NCBI GenBank assembly: GCA_900769475.1
Contig: CAAGGQ010000075.1
Location: 1 to 10,714, forward strand
Direction: 5' to 3'
From: Clostridia bacterium
GTDB lineage: Bacteria; Bacillota; Clostridia; Oscillospirales; CAG-272
Length of the DNA stretch: 10,714 nt
Shown: positions 4,841-10,714 of the stretch, piece by piece
How the letters are laid out: each line of letters starts with the position of its first letter
How positions within the stretch are numbered: the first letter of the stretch is position 1
Position numbers and translations under genes: made by a program
Notes under the pieces: generated by a model
Told to the model about the DNA's origin: nothing
The model's input: the letters and a program-made list of their open reading frames with translations, nothing else
Database searches by the model: none

Positions 4841-5857
4841 ATGAAAAAGATCAGAGTGGAAGAAGCCATCGGCATGGAACTGTGCCACGACATCACCGAA
4901 ATGAACGACGGATTTAAGGGTGTCGCCTTTAAGCGGGGACACATCATCCTGGAAAGCGATATCGCGCATATGCTCCGCATCGGCAAGCAGCATATCTTCG
5001 TCTGGGAAGAAAATGCCGGAGAGATCCATGAGGATGACTGTGCAAGACGTATGGCGGCTATGGCTCCTGTGGAAGGTGCCCATTATACCGAACCTGCCGA
5101 GGGCAAAGTCCTTCTGTTTGCAGACCAGCGGGGTATGTTCCGGGTGAACCGGAAGCTGCTGAATAAGATCGATTCTATCGGCGACATCACCATCTGCACC
5201 CTGCCCGACCATTATCCTGTGGAGGTGGGTGCCCGTCTGGCTTCCATGCGGATCGTTCCTTTGGTCACCAAGGAAGAACAGATCCTCGAAGCCGAAGGGC
5301 TGTGCGCGGAAGAAAAACTGCTGGATCTGCGGCCCTACCGGCATAAGAAGATCGGCGTGGTCATCACCGGCAGCGAGGTATACCATGGCCGTATCAAAGA
5401 CAAGTTTGAGCCTGTTGTCCGGGCCAAGATGAAACAATATCCCAGTGAGATCGTAGGCATCACCATCTGCGACGATGATCTGGACATGATCGTAGGGGCT
5501 GCAAAAAAACATCTGGAAAACGGTGCGGATTTTCTGATCTTCACCGGCGGAATGAGTGTGGATCCGGACGACCTGACACCTACCGCTGTCCGTCAGCTGG
5601 GTGCTGACATCATCACCCATGGTGTTCCCTCCCAGCCCGGCAATATGACCTTGGTTGCTTACCTGGGAGATATTCCGATCCTGGGCGTTCCCGGTGCCGC
5701 TATCAAGCTGCCCATCACCATTTTTGATGTGCTGCTGCCCCAGGTGTTTGCCGGGGATAGGATCAGCAAGGAAGAACTGACAAATCTCGCTGACGGCGGC
5801 CTGTGCCAGATGTGTAAAGTCTGCCATTGGCCTAACTGTACTTTCGGCAGATATTAA
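4841..5857 (+). CDS. Molybdopterin-binding protein (MoeA/MogA-fold) with Cys-rich tail
   Basis: The 338-residue protein has an N-terminal region (1-165) of the type seen in clostridial molybdopterin-binding proteins. This is followed by a MoaB/Mog/MoeA C-terminal-like fold from about 168: Val-Ile-Thr-Gly-Ser-Glu-Val at 174-180, Thr-Gly-Gly-Met-Ser-Val-Asp-Pro-Asp-Asp at 235-244, and Pro-Ser-Gln-Pro-Gly-Asn-Met at 263-269. These loops bind molybdopterin or its adenylate. It may do the MoeA job of inserting molybdenum, since no canonical moeA is in the window, but this is inference. The tail carries Cys322, Cys325, Cys328 and Cys333 (CxxCxxCxxxxC), a likely metal or iron-sulfur site. The start at 4841 follows GGAGG at 4829-4833; a longer frame from 4709 would overlap modC. 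Confidence 0.85.
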   Translation: MKKIRVEEAIGMELCHDITEMNDGFKGVAFKRGHIILESDIAHMLRIGKQHIFVWEENAGEIHEDDCARRMAAMAPVEGAHYTEPAEGKVLLFADQRGMFRVNRKLLNKIDSIGDITICTLPDHYPVEVGARLASMRIVPLVTKEEQILEAEGLCAEEKLLDLRPYRHKKIGVVITGSEVYHGRIKDKFEPVVRAKMKQYPSEIVGITICDDDLDMIVGAAKKHLENGADFLIFTGGMSVDPDDLTPTAVRQLGADIITHGVPSQPGNMTLVAYLGDIPILGVPGAAIKLPITIFDVLLPQVFAGDRISKEELTNLADGGLCQMCKVCHWPNCTFGRY

Positions 5858-5875
5858 GATAAAAGGGATGATCTT

Positions 5876-6829
5876 ATGATCGATAATTACGGCAGGGAAA
5901 TCAACTACCTTCGTCTTTCCGTAACGGAGCGGTGCAATCTTCGCTGCCGCTACTGTATGCCGGAGAATGGTATCTGCAAAAAATCCCACGATGCCATGCT
6001 GACAGAGGAGGAAATGATCCGGGCGGTGGAAGCCGCTGCTTCTCTGGGGATCACAAAGCTCCGCCTTACCGGCGGTGAGCCGTTGGTAAAGAAGAACATC
6101 CTTTCCATCTGCGAAAAAGCCGCAGCGGTAGAGGGCATTCGGGAAGTATGCATCACCACCAATGGTACGCTGCTTCCCCAATATGCAAAGCCCTTGAAAG
6201 AAGCCGGTGTGAAGCGGGTCAATATCAGTCTGGATACGCTGAGTGCCTTAAAATATGCCCATATCACCCGCCGGGGCACCTTGGATGACGCTATGGCAGG
6301 TTTCCATGCTGCGCTGGATGCCGGGTTTGAGAAGATCAAGATCAACGCGGTCCTGATCGGCGGCTTCAATGACGATGAAATTGTGCCCCTGGCGGAACTG
6401 ACAAGGAAATATCCCGTAGATGTGCGCTTCATTGAGCTGATGCCCATTCAGGATCACGATGAATTTGGTGAAGCTGCCTTTATCCCCTGTAAAAAGATTA
6501 TAGAACGCCTGCCGGAGGCAGTACCCCAAAGTGCCGATGGCGGTGTGGCAAGGCTGTACCGTCTGCCGGAGGCTATGGGGAATGTGGGCCTGATCAGTCC
6601 GCTGACAGACCATTTCTGCAAACAATGCAACCGCCTGCGGCTCACCGCTGATGGAAAGCTGAAGCCATGCCTCCATTCCGGTGAGGAAATCTCCGTTAAG
6701 GGCCTGGATAAGGTCGGGATGGTGGAACAGTTCAAGGCGGCCATTGCGGCGAAACCCTCCTGCCATGCAGAGCTTTCCCACGCCAGCCGATCCCAGGCGG
6801 GACGGAATATGAATCAGATCGGAGGATGA
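5876..6829 (+). CDS. moaA: GTP 3',8-cyclase MoaA
   Basis: This radical S-adenosylmethionine enzyme performs the first step of molybdenum cofactor synthesis. It turns GTP into 3',8-cyclo-7,8-dihydro-GTP in the cytoplasm. The 317-residue protein carries the N-terminal cluster motif CxxxCxxC (Cys20, Cys24, Cys27), which binds the 4Fe-4S cluster that cleaves SAM, and Gly-Gly-Glu-Pro at 66-69 for the SAM amino group. A second cluster site holds Cys248, Cys251 and Cys265, followed by Leu-His-Ser-Gly. It ends in Gly-Gly (Gln-Ile-Gly-Gly), which is needed for activity in MoaA. Length and motif order are standard. The gap to the previous gene is 18 bases. Its last codons contain the GGAGG used for moaC. 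Confidence 0.96.
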   Translation: MIDNYGREINYLRLSVTERCNLRCRYCMPENGICKKSHDAMLTEEEMIRAVEAAASLGITKLRLTGGEPLVKKNILSICEKAAAVEGIREVCITTNGTLLPQYAKPLKEAGVKRVNISLDTLSALKYAHITRRGTLDDAMAGFHAALDAGFEKIKINAVLIGGFNDDEIVPLAELTRKYPVDVRFIELMPIQDHDEFGEAAFIPCKKIIERLPEAVPQSADGGVARLYRLPEAMGNVGLISPLTDHFCKQCNRLRLTADGKLKPCLHSGEEISVKGLDKVGMVEQFKAAIAAKPSCHAELSHASRSQAGRNMNQIGG

Positions 6830-6831
6830 AT

Positions 6832-7311
6832 ATGTCTGACTTTACGCACTTTAACGAACAGGGCCGGGCCAAGATGGTGGATGTAGGCGAGAAACCGGTT
6901 TCTCAGCGGGTCGCCATTGCTGCAGGCCGTGTTCTCGTGAACGAAAAAACATTTTCTCTGATCCGATCCGGTGGAATGAAGAAAGGCGATGTACTGACCG
7001 TTGCCCAGATCGCCGGTGTTATGGGTGCCAAGCGTACTCCGGATATCATTCCCATGTGCCACCCTATTTTAATGGACGGCATCAATCTGGAACTGAGTCT
7101 GGATGAAGAAAGGCTTTCTGTGGAGATACAGGCCACCGTTTCCTGCGACGGCAGAACCGGCGTGGAAATGGAAGCACTGACGGCAGTTACCACCGCAGCA
7201 CTGACGGTTTACGATATGTGCAAGGCCGTCCAGAAAGATATGACCATCTCAGATATCCGCCTGTTGAAGAAAACCGGCGGTGTTCACGGGGATTACATTC
7301 GGGAGGAATGA
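6832..7311 (+). CDS. moaC: Cyclic pyranopterin monophosphate synthase MoaC
   Basis: MoaC converts the MoaA product to cyclic pyranopterin monophosphate. The 159-residue protein shows the N-terminal Met-Val-Asp-Val block, Met-Cys-His-Pro at 75-78, Val-Ser-Cys-Asp-Gly-Arg-Thr-Gly-Val-Glu-Met-Glu-Ala-Leu at 103-116, and Tyr-Asp-Met-Cys-Lys-Ala at 127-132. Asp128 and Lys131 are the catalytic pair in E. coli numbering. Lys-Lys-Thr-Gly-Gly closes the core. Two start codons compete. ATG at 6826 touches the ribosome site GGAGG (6821-6825) with no spacer, whereas ATG at 6832 is 6 bases from it and gives a normal Met-Ser-Asp-Phe-Thr-His-Phe N terminus. The later one is preferred. It is spaced 2 bases from moaA. 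Confidence 0.95.
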   Translation: MSDFTHFNEQGRAKMVDVGEKPVSQRVAIAAGRVLVNEKTFSLIRSGGMKKGDVLTVAQIAGVMGAKRTPDIIPMCHPILMDGINLELSLDEERLSVEIQATVSCDGRTGVEMEALTAVTTAALTVYDMCKAVQKDMTISDIRLLKKTGGVHGDYIREE

Positions 7312-7313
7312 CC

Positions 7314-7817
7314 ATGGCATTTTCAGCAGCAGTTATCACCATCAGTGACAAGGGATACCGGGGGGAACGGGTGGATACCAGCGGCCCCAACCTGGTCAGT
7401 ATTCTGAAAGAAAAGGGTTACGATGTGGTGTACACCGGTATCGTTCCTGATGAAAAAGAAATCATCAAAGCGGAGCTTATCAAATGCTCTGACGAGCTGG
7501 GCATTGCCCTGGTTCTGACCACCGGCGGCACCGGGTTCTCTCCCAGAGATATTACCCCGGAAGCAACCATGGAAGTAGTGGAGCGGCCTACTCCCGGTAT
7601 CCCGGAAGCCATGCGGGCAGAGTCCATGAAGATCACCCAAAAGGGCTGTCTTTCCCGGTCCGCCGCAGGCATCCGGGGTAGAAGTCTGATCATCAATCTT
7701 CCCGGAAGCAAAAAGGCAAGTCAGGAGAATATTCTTGCTGTCATCGATCCGGTGGAGCATGGTCTGGAAATGCTGCTGGGGGAAGGCAGCGCCGACTGCG
7801 CCGCTCCTGCGAAATAA
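7314..7817 (+). CDS. mogA: MogA/MoaB-family molybdopterin adenylyltransferase
   Basis: This 167-residue protein belongs to the MogA/MoaB family that adenylates molybdopterin with ATP to prepare it for metal insertion. Ile-Ser-Asp-Lys-Gly near residue 10, Thr-Thr-Gly-Gly-Thr-Gly-Phe-Ser-Pro-Arg-Asp at 69-79 with Thr-Pro-Glu-Ala at 81-84, and Asn-Leu-Pro-Gly-Ser at 128-132 are the pterin-binding loops of the family. MogA and MoaB cannot be told apart with certainty from sequence alone; the name follows role. The GGAGG at 7302-7306 sets the start, with 2 bases between the moaC stop and this ATG. The last ten residues are a loose, Ala-rich tail. Confidence 0.88.
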   Translation: MAFSAAVITISDKGYRGERVDTSGPNLVSILKEKGYDVVYTGIVPDEKEIIKAELIKCSDELGIALVLTTGGTGFSPRDITPEATMEVVERPTPGIPEAMRAESMKITQKGCLSRSAAGIRGRSLIINLPGSKKASQENILAVIDPVEHGLEMLLGEGSADCAAPAK

Positions 7818-7826
7818 GGAGGGCTT

Positions 7827-8222
7827 ATGAAACAGGAAAGTCCTTCCATGGATGCCTGGCTGAAGGAAGCCAAAGCCCATGAAAGTGCCCCGAAAATCGG
7901 AATGTATCTGACGCACAACGGCATTGTCCGTCAAACCGCCAAAGCAAAAGTCCGACAGGGTGCACAGCACACCAAGCCTGTTACCGGAATGTATTTTTCC
8001 CACGACCGGGAAAAAGTGGATGCCGTGATCGCGGATGCCTACAAGCTGGACGGCATCTATTATCTCCGGGTCTGGCTGAACGAAGGCCAGCTGGAAGTGG
8101 GCGATGACATCATGTATGTCCTGATCGGCGGTGATATCCGCCCCCATGTGGTGGATGCCCTGCAATATCTGGTAGGGCGAATCAAAAATGAGTGTGTAAC
8201 GGAAACGGAAGTTTACGGATAA
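7827..8222 (+). CDS. moaE: MoaE-like protein (molybdopterin synthase large-subunit homologue), divergent
   Basis: The 131-residue protein aligns by eye with MoaE. It has Gly-Ile-Val-Arg at 32-35 (cf. Gly-Lys-Val-Arg), then Arg-Val-Trp-Leu-Asn-Glu-Gly-Gln-Leu-Glu-Val-Gly-Asp at 81-93 (cf. His-Arg-Ile-Gly-Glu-Leu-x-x-Gly-Asp), Arg105 and Lys120. The E. coli active-site Lys119 corresponds to Lys120. The second essential lysine, Lys126, corresponds to Thr127, and E. coli His103 to Ile104. MoaE with MoaD turns cyclic pyranopterin monophosphate into molybdopterin. No moaD gene is present here. The protein may therefore work with a distant sulfur carrier or have changed role. The ribosome site AAGGAGGG overlaps the end of mogA. 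Confidence 0.72.
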   Translation: MKQESPSMDAWLKEAKAHESAPKIGMYLTHNGIVRQTAKAKVRQGAQHTKPVTGMYFSHDREKVDAVIADAYKLDGIYYLRVWLNEGQLEVGDDIMYVLIGGDIRPHVVDALQYLVGRIKNECVTETEVYG

Positions 8223-8234
8223 GGAGGTAACACC

Positions 8235-9161
8235 ATGCAGACAGGTGCGGTGATCGTGGCAGCAGGCCCCTGCAGCCGGATGGGTAATTTCAAGCCTATG
8301 ATGAACTTAGGTTCCATATCGATTTCCCAGAGACTGGTAGCAACCCTTCAGCAGGCCGGTGTCAGCCGCATCGTCATGGTCACTGGATATCATGCAGAGG
8401 AACTGGAGCATCATCTGGCGGGTTCCGGTGTGATTTTCCTGCGCAATGAAGAATATCTGACGACTCAGATGTTTGATTCTGCGAAAATCGGTCTGGGGTA
8501 TATCCGTGGAAAATGTGACCGGGTGTTCTTCATGCCCGTGGATGTGCCGTTGTTCACAGCAAAGACGCTGGAACATTTGCTGAAAAGCGGTGCGGAGCTG
8601 GCCTGTCCTGTCTGTGACGGAATGCGCGGTCATCCCATAATGCTGTCCGACAGGGTGATCGACCATATTTTGCAGGATTCCGGAGATTGCGGCCTGCAGG
8701 GCGCGCTGTCCCGTTGCGGTATCCCGGAACAGCTGGTGGCAGTAAAAGACGAAGGAATCTTAATGGATGTGGACACTCCGGCAGATTATGACTCGCTGGT
8801 CAAGCTACACAACAACCAGATGATTCGTCCGGTGGTGCATATTACGCTGGCAAAACAGAAGGATTTCTTCGATGAAAAAATTGCCCTGCTTCTGAACCTC
8901 ATAGACGAAACCAGTTCCGTCCGCCATGCCTGCAAGCAGATGCAGATCTCCTATTCTTCCGGTTGGAATATTCTGAACAGGATCGAGGAGGAAATGGGCT
9001 GCCGCCTGGTGGAACGAAACCAGGGCGGTCATCGTGGAAGCAGCTCCAGTCTGACGGCACAGGGACGACTGCTGATGGAAACCTTCTACCGTTTTGAGGA
9101 TGATCTGCGCCGGGAAGCAGAAAAGCTATACGAGAATCACTATAAGGGAGTGTTTGAATGA
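8235..9161 (+). CDS. MocA-type nucleotidyltransferase fused to a ModE-type winged-helix domain
   Basis: This 308-residue protein has two domains. Residues 1-195 are a MobA/MocA-like nucleotidyltransferase with Ala-Ala-Gly-Pro-Cys-Ser-Arg-Met-Gly at 9-17, Lys20-Pro21, Met-Pro-Val-Asp-Val-Pro-Leu-Phe at 100-107 (metal-binding Asp103) and Asp-Val-Asp-Thr-Pro-Ala-Asp-Tyr at 178-185. Next to xdhC, the likely reaction is CTP plus Mo-molybdopterin giving the cytosine dinucleotide cofactor. Residues about 212-300 match the DNA-binding N-terminal domain of ModE: Ala-Cys-Lys-Gln-Met-x-Ile-Ser-Tyr with Trp-Asn-x-Leu-Asn-x-Ile-Glu, then Leu-Val-Glu-Arg, a Gly/Ser-rich wing and Leu-Thr-x-x-Gly. Domain order and the absence of ModE molybdate-binding domains are notable. 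The strong AAGGAGGT is at 8221-8228. Its stop overlaps xdhC by ATGA. Confidence 0.88.
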   Translation: MQTGAVIVAAGPCSRMGNFKPMMNLGSISISQRLVATLQQAGVSRIVMVTGYHAEELEHHLAGSGVIFLRNEEYLTTQMFDSAKIGLGYIRGKCDRVFFMPVDVPLFTAKTLEHLLKSGAELACPVCDGMRGHPIMLSDRVIDHILQDSGDCGLQGALSRCGIPEQLVAVKDEGILMDVDTPADYDSLVKLHNNQMIRPVVHITLAKQKDFFDEKIALLLNLIDETSSVRHACKQMQISYSSGWNILNRIEEEMGCRLVERNQGGHRGSSSSLTAQGRLLMETFYRFEDDLRREAEKLYENHYKGVFE

Positions 9162-10174
9162 AACAATTGCTGACACAGGTGCGGAAGCATCTGTTTGACG
9201 GAGAACCGCTGGTTCTGGTAACGGTAACGGCATCTTCCGGAGCTACCCCCAGAGGTGCCGGTGCCCGGATGCTGGTAGGAAAAAATGGCCGGATCTGCGG
9301 CACCATCGGCGGCGGTGCCGTGGAATACCGCAGCGAACAGATTGCGCTGAATGTGCTGGAAAAGAAGGTGTCCGGACAGCAGGATTTCTCTCTAACCCGG
9401 GATGATGTGCAGAATCTGGGAATGATCTGCGGCGGTGATGTGAATGTGTTCTTCCATTACATTCCCGCCGGAGATACCGACACCCTTTCTCTGGCGGAGG
9501 AAGCTCTGCGGCTCTTTGAAACAGGAGATGCCTTATGGCTGATTTCCAATATCACCGCAGGTGGTGCGCTGAGCCTGTATACCAAAAAGAAAGGTGTGTG
9601 CGGGCAACCTGTCCCGGAATGGGTGCTTCATCAGCTTCCCCGTCAGCCGAAACTGCTGAAACAGGAAGCGGAAAGCTACTGTGTGGAGCAGATCAGCGGT
9701 TCCGGTCGTGTGTACATTTTCGGCTGCGGCCATGTATCTCAGGAACTGGAGCCGGTGCTGACCCACGTGGGCTTCCGCTGCGTGGTCGTGGATGACCGTC
9801 CGGAATTTGCAAAGCGGGAGCTGTTCCCCAGTGCGGAAGAAGTCAAGCTGGTGGACTTCCGGAAGATCGCGGATTTCGTGACCATCGGCGAAGAGGACTA
9901 TGTCTGCGTTATGACCCGTGGCCATGCCTTTGACACGGTCATTCAGGCCCAGGTGCTGAAAAACCGTCCCTGTTATGTAGGCGTTATTGGCAGCAGAAAA
10001 AAGGCCGCCGGTGTCCGGCAGATTCTGAAAACAGAGTACGGCCTTACGGATGCGGAACTGGATATTGTCACGACCCCGATCGGCATTGACATTGATGCGG
10101 AAACTCCGGCAGAGATCGCTGTTTCCATTGCAGGACAGCTGATCCAGGTTAGGGCAAGGATGAGTAAAAATTAA
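9158..10174 (+). CDS. xdhC: XdhC/CoxI-family molybdenum hydroxylase maturation factor
   Basis: The 338-residue protein belongs to the XdhC/CoxI family. These proteins bind molybdenum cofactor, help replace an oxo ligand by sulfur and hand the cofactor to xanthine-dehydrogenase-type enzymes. The N-terminal domain has Ser-Gly-Ala-Thr-Pro-Arg-Gly at 27-33, Gly-Thr-Ile-Gly-Gly-Gly-Ala-Val-Glu at 48-56 and Gly-Met-Ile-Cys-Gly-Gly at 88-93, whose Cys91 is a conserved position. The C-terminal Rossmann domain starts near 185 with Gly-Cys-Gly-His-Val-Ser-Gln at 189-195, Val-Val-Asp-Asp-Arg, then Thr-Arg-Gly-His and Val-Ile-Gly-Ser-Arg-Lys-Lys. It is translationally coupled to the MocA fusion gene (ATGA). 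It is the last gene of the cluster; a target enzyme is not in view. Confidence 0.92.
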   Translation: MKQLLTQVRKHLFDGEPLVLVTVTASSGATPRGAGARMLVGKNGRICGTIGGGAVEYRSEQIALNVLEKKVSGQQDFSLTRDDVQNLGMICGGDVNVFFHYIPAGDTDTLSLAEEALRLFETGDALWLISNITAGGALSLYTKKKGVCGQPVPEWVLHQLPRQPKLLKQEAESYCVEQISGSGRVYIFGCGHVSQELEPVLTHVGFRCVVVDDRPEFAKRELFPSAEEVKLVDFRKIADFVTIGEEDYVCVMTRGHAFDTVIQAQVLKNRPCYVGVIGSRKKAAGVRQILKTEYGLTDAELDIVTTPIGIDIDAETPAEIAVSIAGQLIQVRARMSKN

Positions 10175-10263
10175 GGTAAATAAGTGAACGTGAAAAAATA
10201 TATTCCAGCGTTATATGACGTATGAATATCTCGCGTTCCAATGAATGCGGCATAATGAAAATC
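10175..10263. other. AT-rich spacer after xdhC, nothing assigned
   Basis: This short spacer lies between the xdhC stop and the operon terminator and contains no credible frame. It holds CGTTATAT at 10209-10216, which resembles one half of an E. coli ModE site, but no second half is correctly placed. No promoter with acceptable spacing was found. Confidence 0.4.
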
Positions 10264-10313
10264 CCAGAGAATTTCTCTTCTTACAGGAGGAACTCTCTGG
10301 AATTTTTGTGTTT
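10264..10313 (+). terminator. Terminator of the mod/moa/xdhC operon
   Basis: CCAGAGA at 10264-10270 pairs with TCTCTGG at 10294-10300 and is followed by AATTTTTGTGTTT at 10301-10313. The 23-base interior can fold further through CTTCTT with AGGAGG G-U pairs. It lies about 90 bases after the xdhC stop, and no other terminator precedes it. Confidence 0.75.
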
Positions 10314-10317
10314 ATGA

Positions 10318-10714
10318 ATCTGTGCTGATAAACCCATTTTTGGGGTTTGTGGGTACAGATGCGTAAACGGGCTGGGTTTTCAAAGGGATGGCAGATTCCT
10401 TTGATTCCGGGTTTCCAATAGGGGCGAAAGCGCCCTGTTGGCACACGATTTTACGGTGTAAAGTCTAGTGTGTTATACCTTCTGCGACCGCTGACGCTGG
10501 AAAGGGGGTGTTTGCTTCCGGAACACATCATTTCCAGTGGCTGCAGAACAGGCGGATTTTGGCGCGCCACGGGCCGAAATTCAGGATTTGTCCCTCAGAC
10601 AAAATCCGGCTGTTCGGGTGTAGGTGGTGTTGCGGAGCGGAGAAGATTTTGAAGTAATCTTCAGAGCGCAGCAGCATCACCGGGGGAGCGGGAGGTATAT
10701 CACACTCCCGTCCT
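10318..10714. other. Dense run of stem-loops, candidate structured RNA or palindromic repeat cluster
   Basis: This stretch without a gene holds consecutive hairpins. (1) ATCTGT 10318-10323 with ACAGAT 10355-10360, enclosing AAACCC 10330-10335 with GGGTTT 10343-10348. (2) TCAAAGG 10380-10386 with CCTTTGA 10398-10404. (3) CCAATAGGG 10415-10423 with CCCTGTTGG 10433-10441, capped by GC-GAAA-GC with one bulged G. (4) CTGGAAA 10497-10503 with TTTCCAG 10531-10537, enclosing GTGTT/AACAC. (5) A 16-bp arm pair 10546-10561 with 10600-10615, one mismatch. (6) GGTGGTGTTGC 10623-10633 with GCAGCATCACC 10671-10681, enclosing GAAGATT/AATCTTC. (7) CGGGAG 10689-10694 with CTCCCG 10705-10710. It runs to the window edge. 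I do not recognise the family. Confidence 0.55.

Noticed and set aside
4742..6181. A 479-codon open frame on the minus strand
   Set aside because: It lies opposite the end of modC, the molybdopterin-binding gene and the start of moaA, all of which have clear motifs. Its translation shows no recognisable domain and is rich in His, Gln and Asp as expected from antisense reading.
10211..10444. 77-codon minus-strand open frame
   Set aside because: It crosses the operon terminator and several hairpins and resembles no family.
10470..10652. 60-codon open frame in the stem-loop region
   Set aside because: It spans two of the strongest hairpins, has low-quality composition and no ribosome site at usual spacing, so the symmetry explains it better.
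1..10714. CRISPR array, tRNA or rRNA genes
   Set aside because: No regularly spaced direct repeats and no cloverleaf or rRNA-like segments were seen.

Overview
The window looks like chromosomal DNA of an anaerobic Firmicute of class Clostridia, most likely an Oscillospirales-type gut bacterium. The reasons are the strong AGGAGG ribosome sites, the near-balanced base composition, a ModA lipoprotein with an Ala/Glu/Pro-rich linker, solitary TnpV and DUF6809-type genes, and a clostridial-style molybdenum cofactor cluster. This placement is inference; no rRNA or other marker gene is present.

Region 1 (1-300) holds the 3' end of a gene that resembles the VOC/glyoxalase fold, closed by a strong intrinsic terminator. 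Region 2 (about 310-1250) is accessory. A good promoter and ribosome site lead into only the first 18 codons of a Tet(M)-like ribosomal-protection GTPase. A stop codon and a long imperfect inverted repeat with a UUCG-capped terminator follow. Then come a second promoter, a tnpV gene, a small DUF6809-like gene and another terminator.

Region 3 (1287-10174) is the core. A Crp/Fnr-family regulator on the minus strand faces a nine-gene plus-strand cluster: modA, modB, modC, a molybdopterin-binding protein, moaA, moaC, mogA/moaB, a divergent moaE, a nucleotidyltransferase fused to a ModE-type DNA-binding domain, and xdhC. A perfect 14-bp palindrome sits between the regulator and modA. It overlaps the regulator's own -35 and lies about 40 bp upstream of the likely modA start, as expected for an autorepressor that also activates.

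The genes work in sequence. ModABC imports molybdate. MoaA and MoaC make cyclic pyranopterin monophosphate. MoaE, with a MoaD not seen here, would add the dithiolene sulfurs. MogA and the molybdopterin-binding protein would adenylate molybdopterin and insert molybdenum. The MocA-like domain would add CMP to give the cytosine dinucleotide cofactor. XdhC would mature that cofactor for a xanthine-dehydrogenase-type hydroxylase. No such enzyme, no moaD and no moeB are in the window.

Region 4 (10175-10714) has no credible gene. After the operon terminator it holds a dense run of stem-loops, several kept by G-U wobble pairs. This suggests a structured RNA or a palindromic repeat cluster that continues past the window edge. 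It is not a family I recognise.
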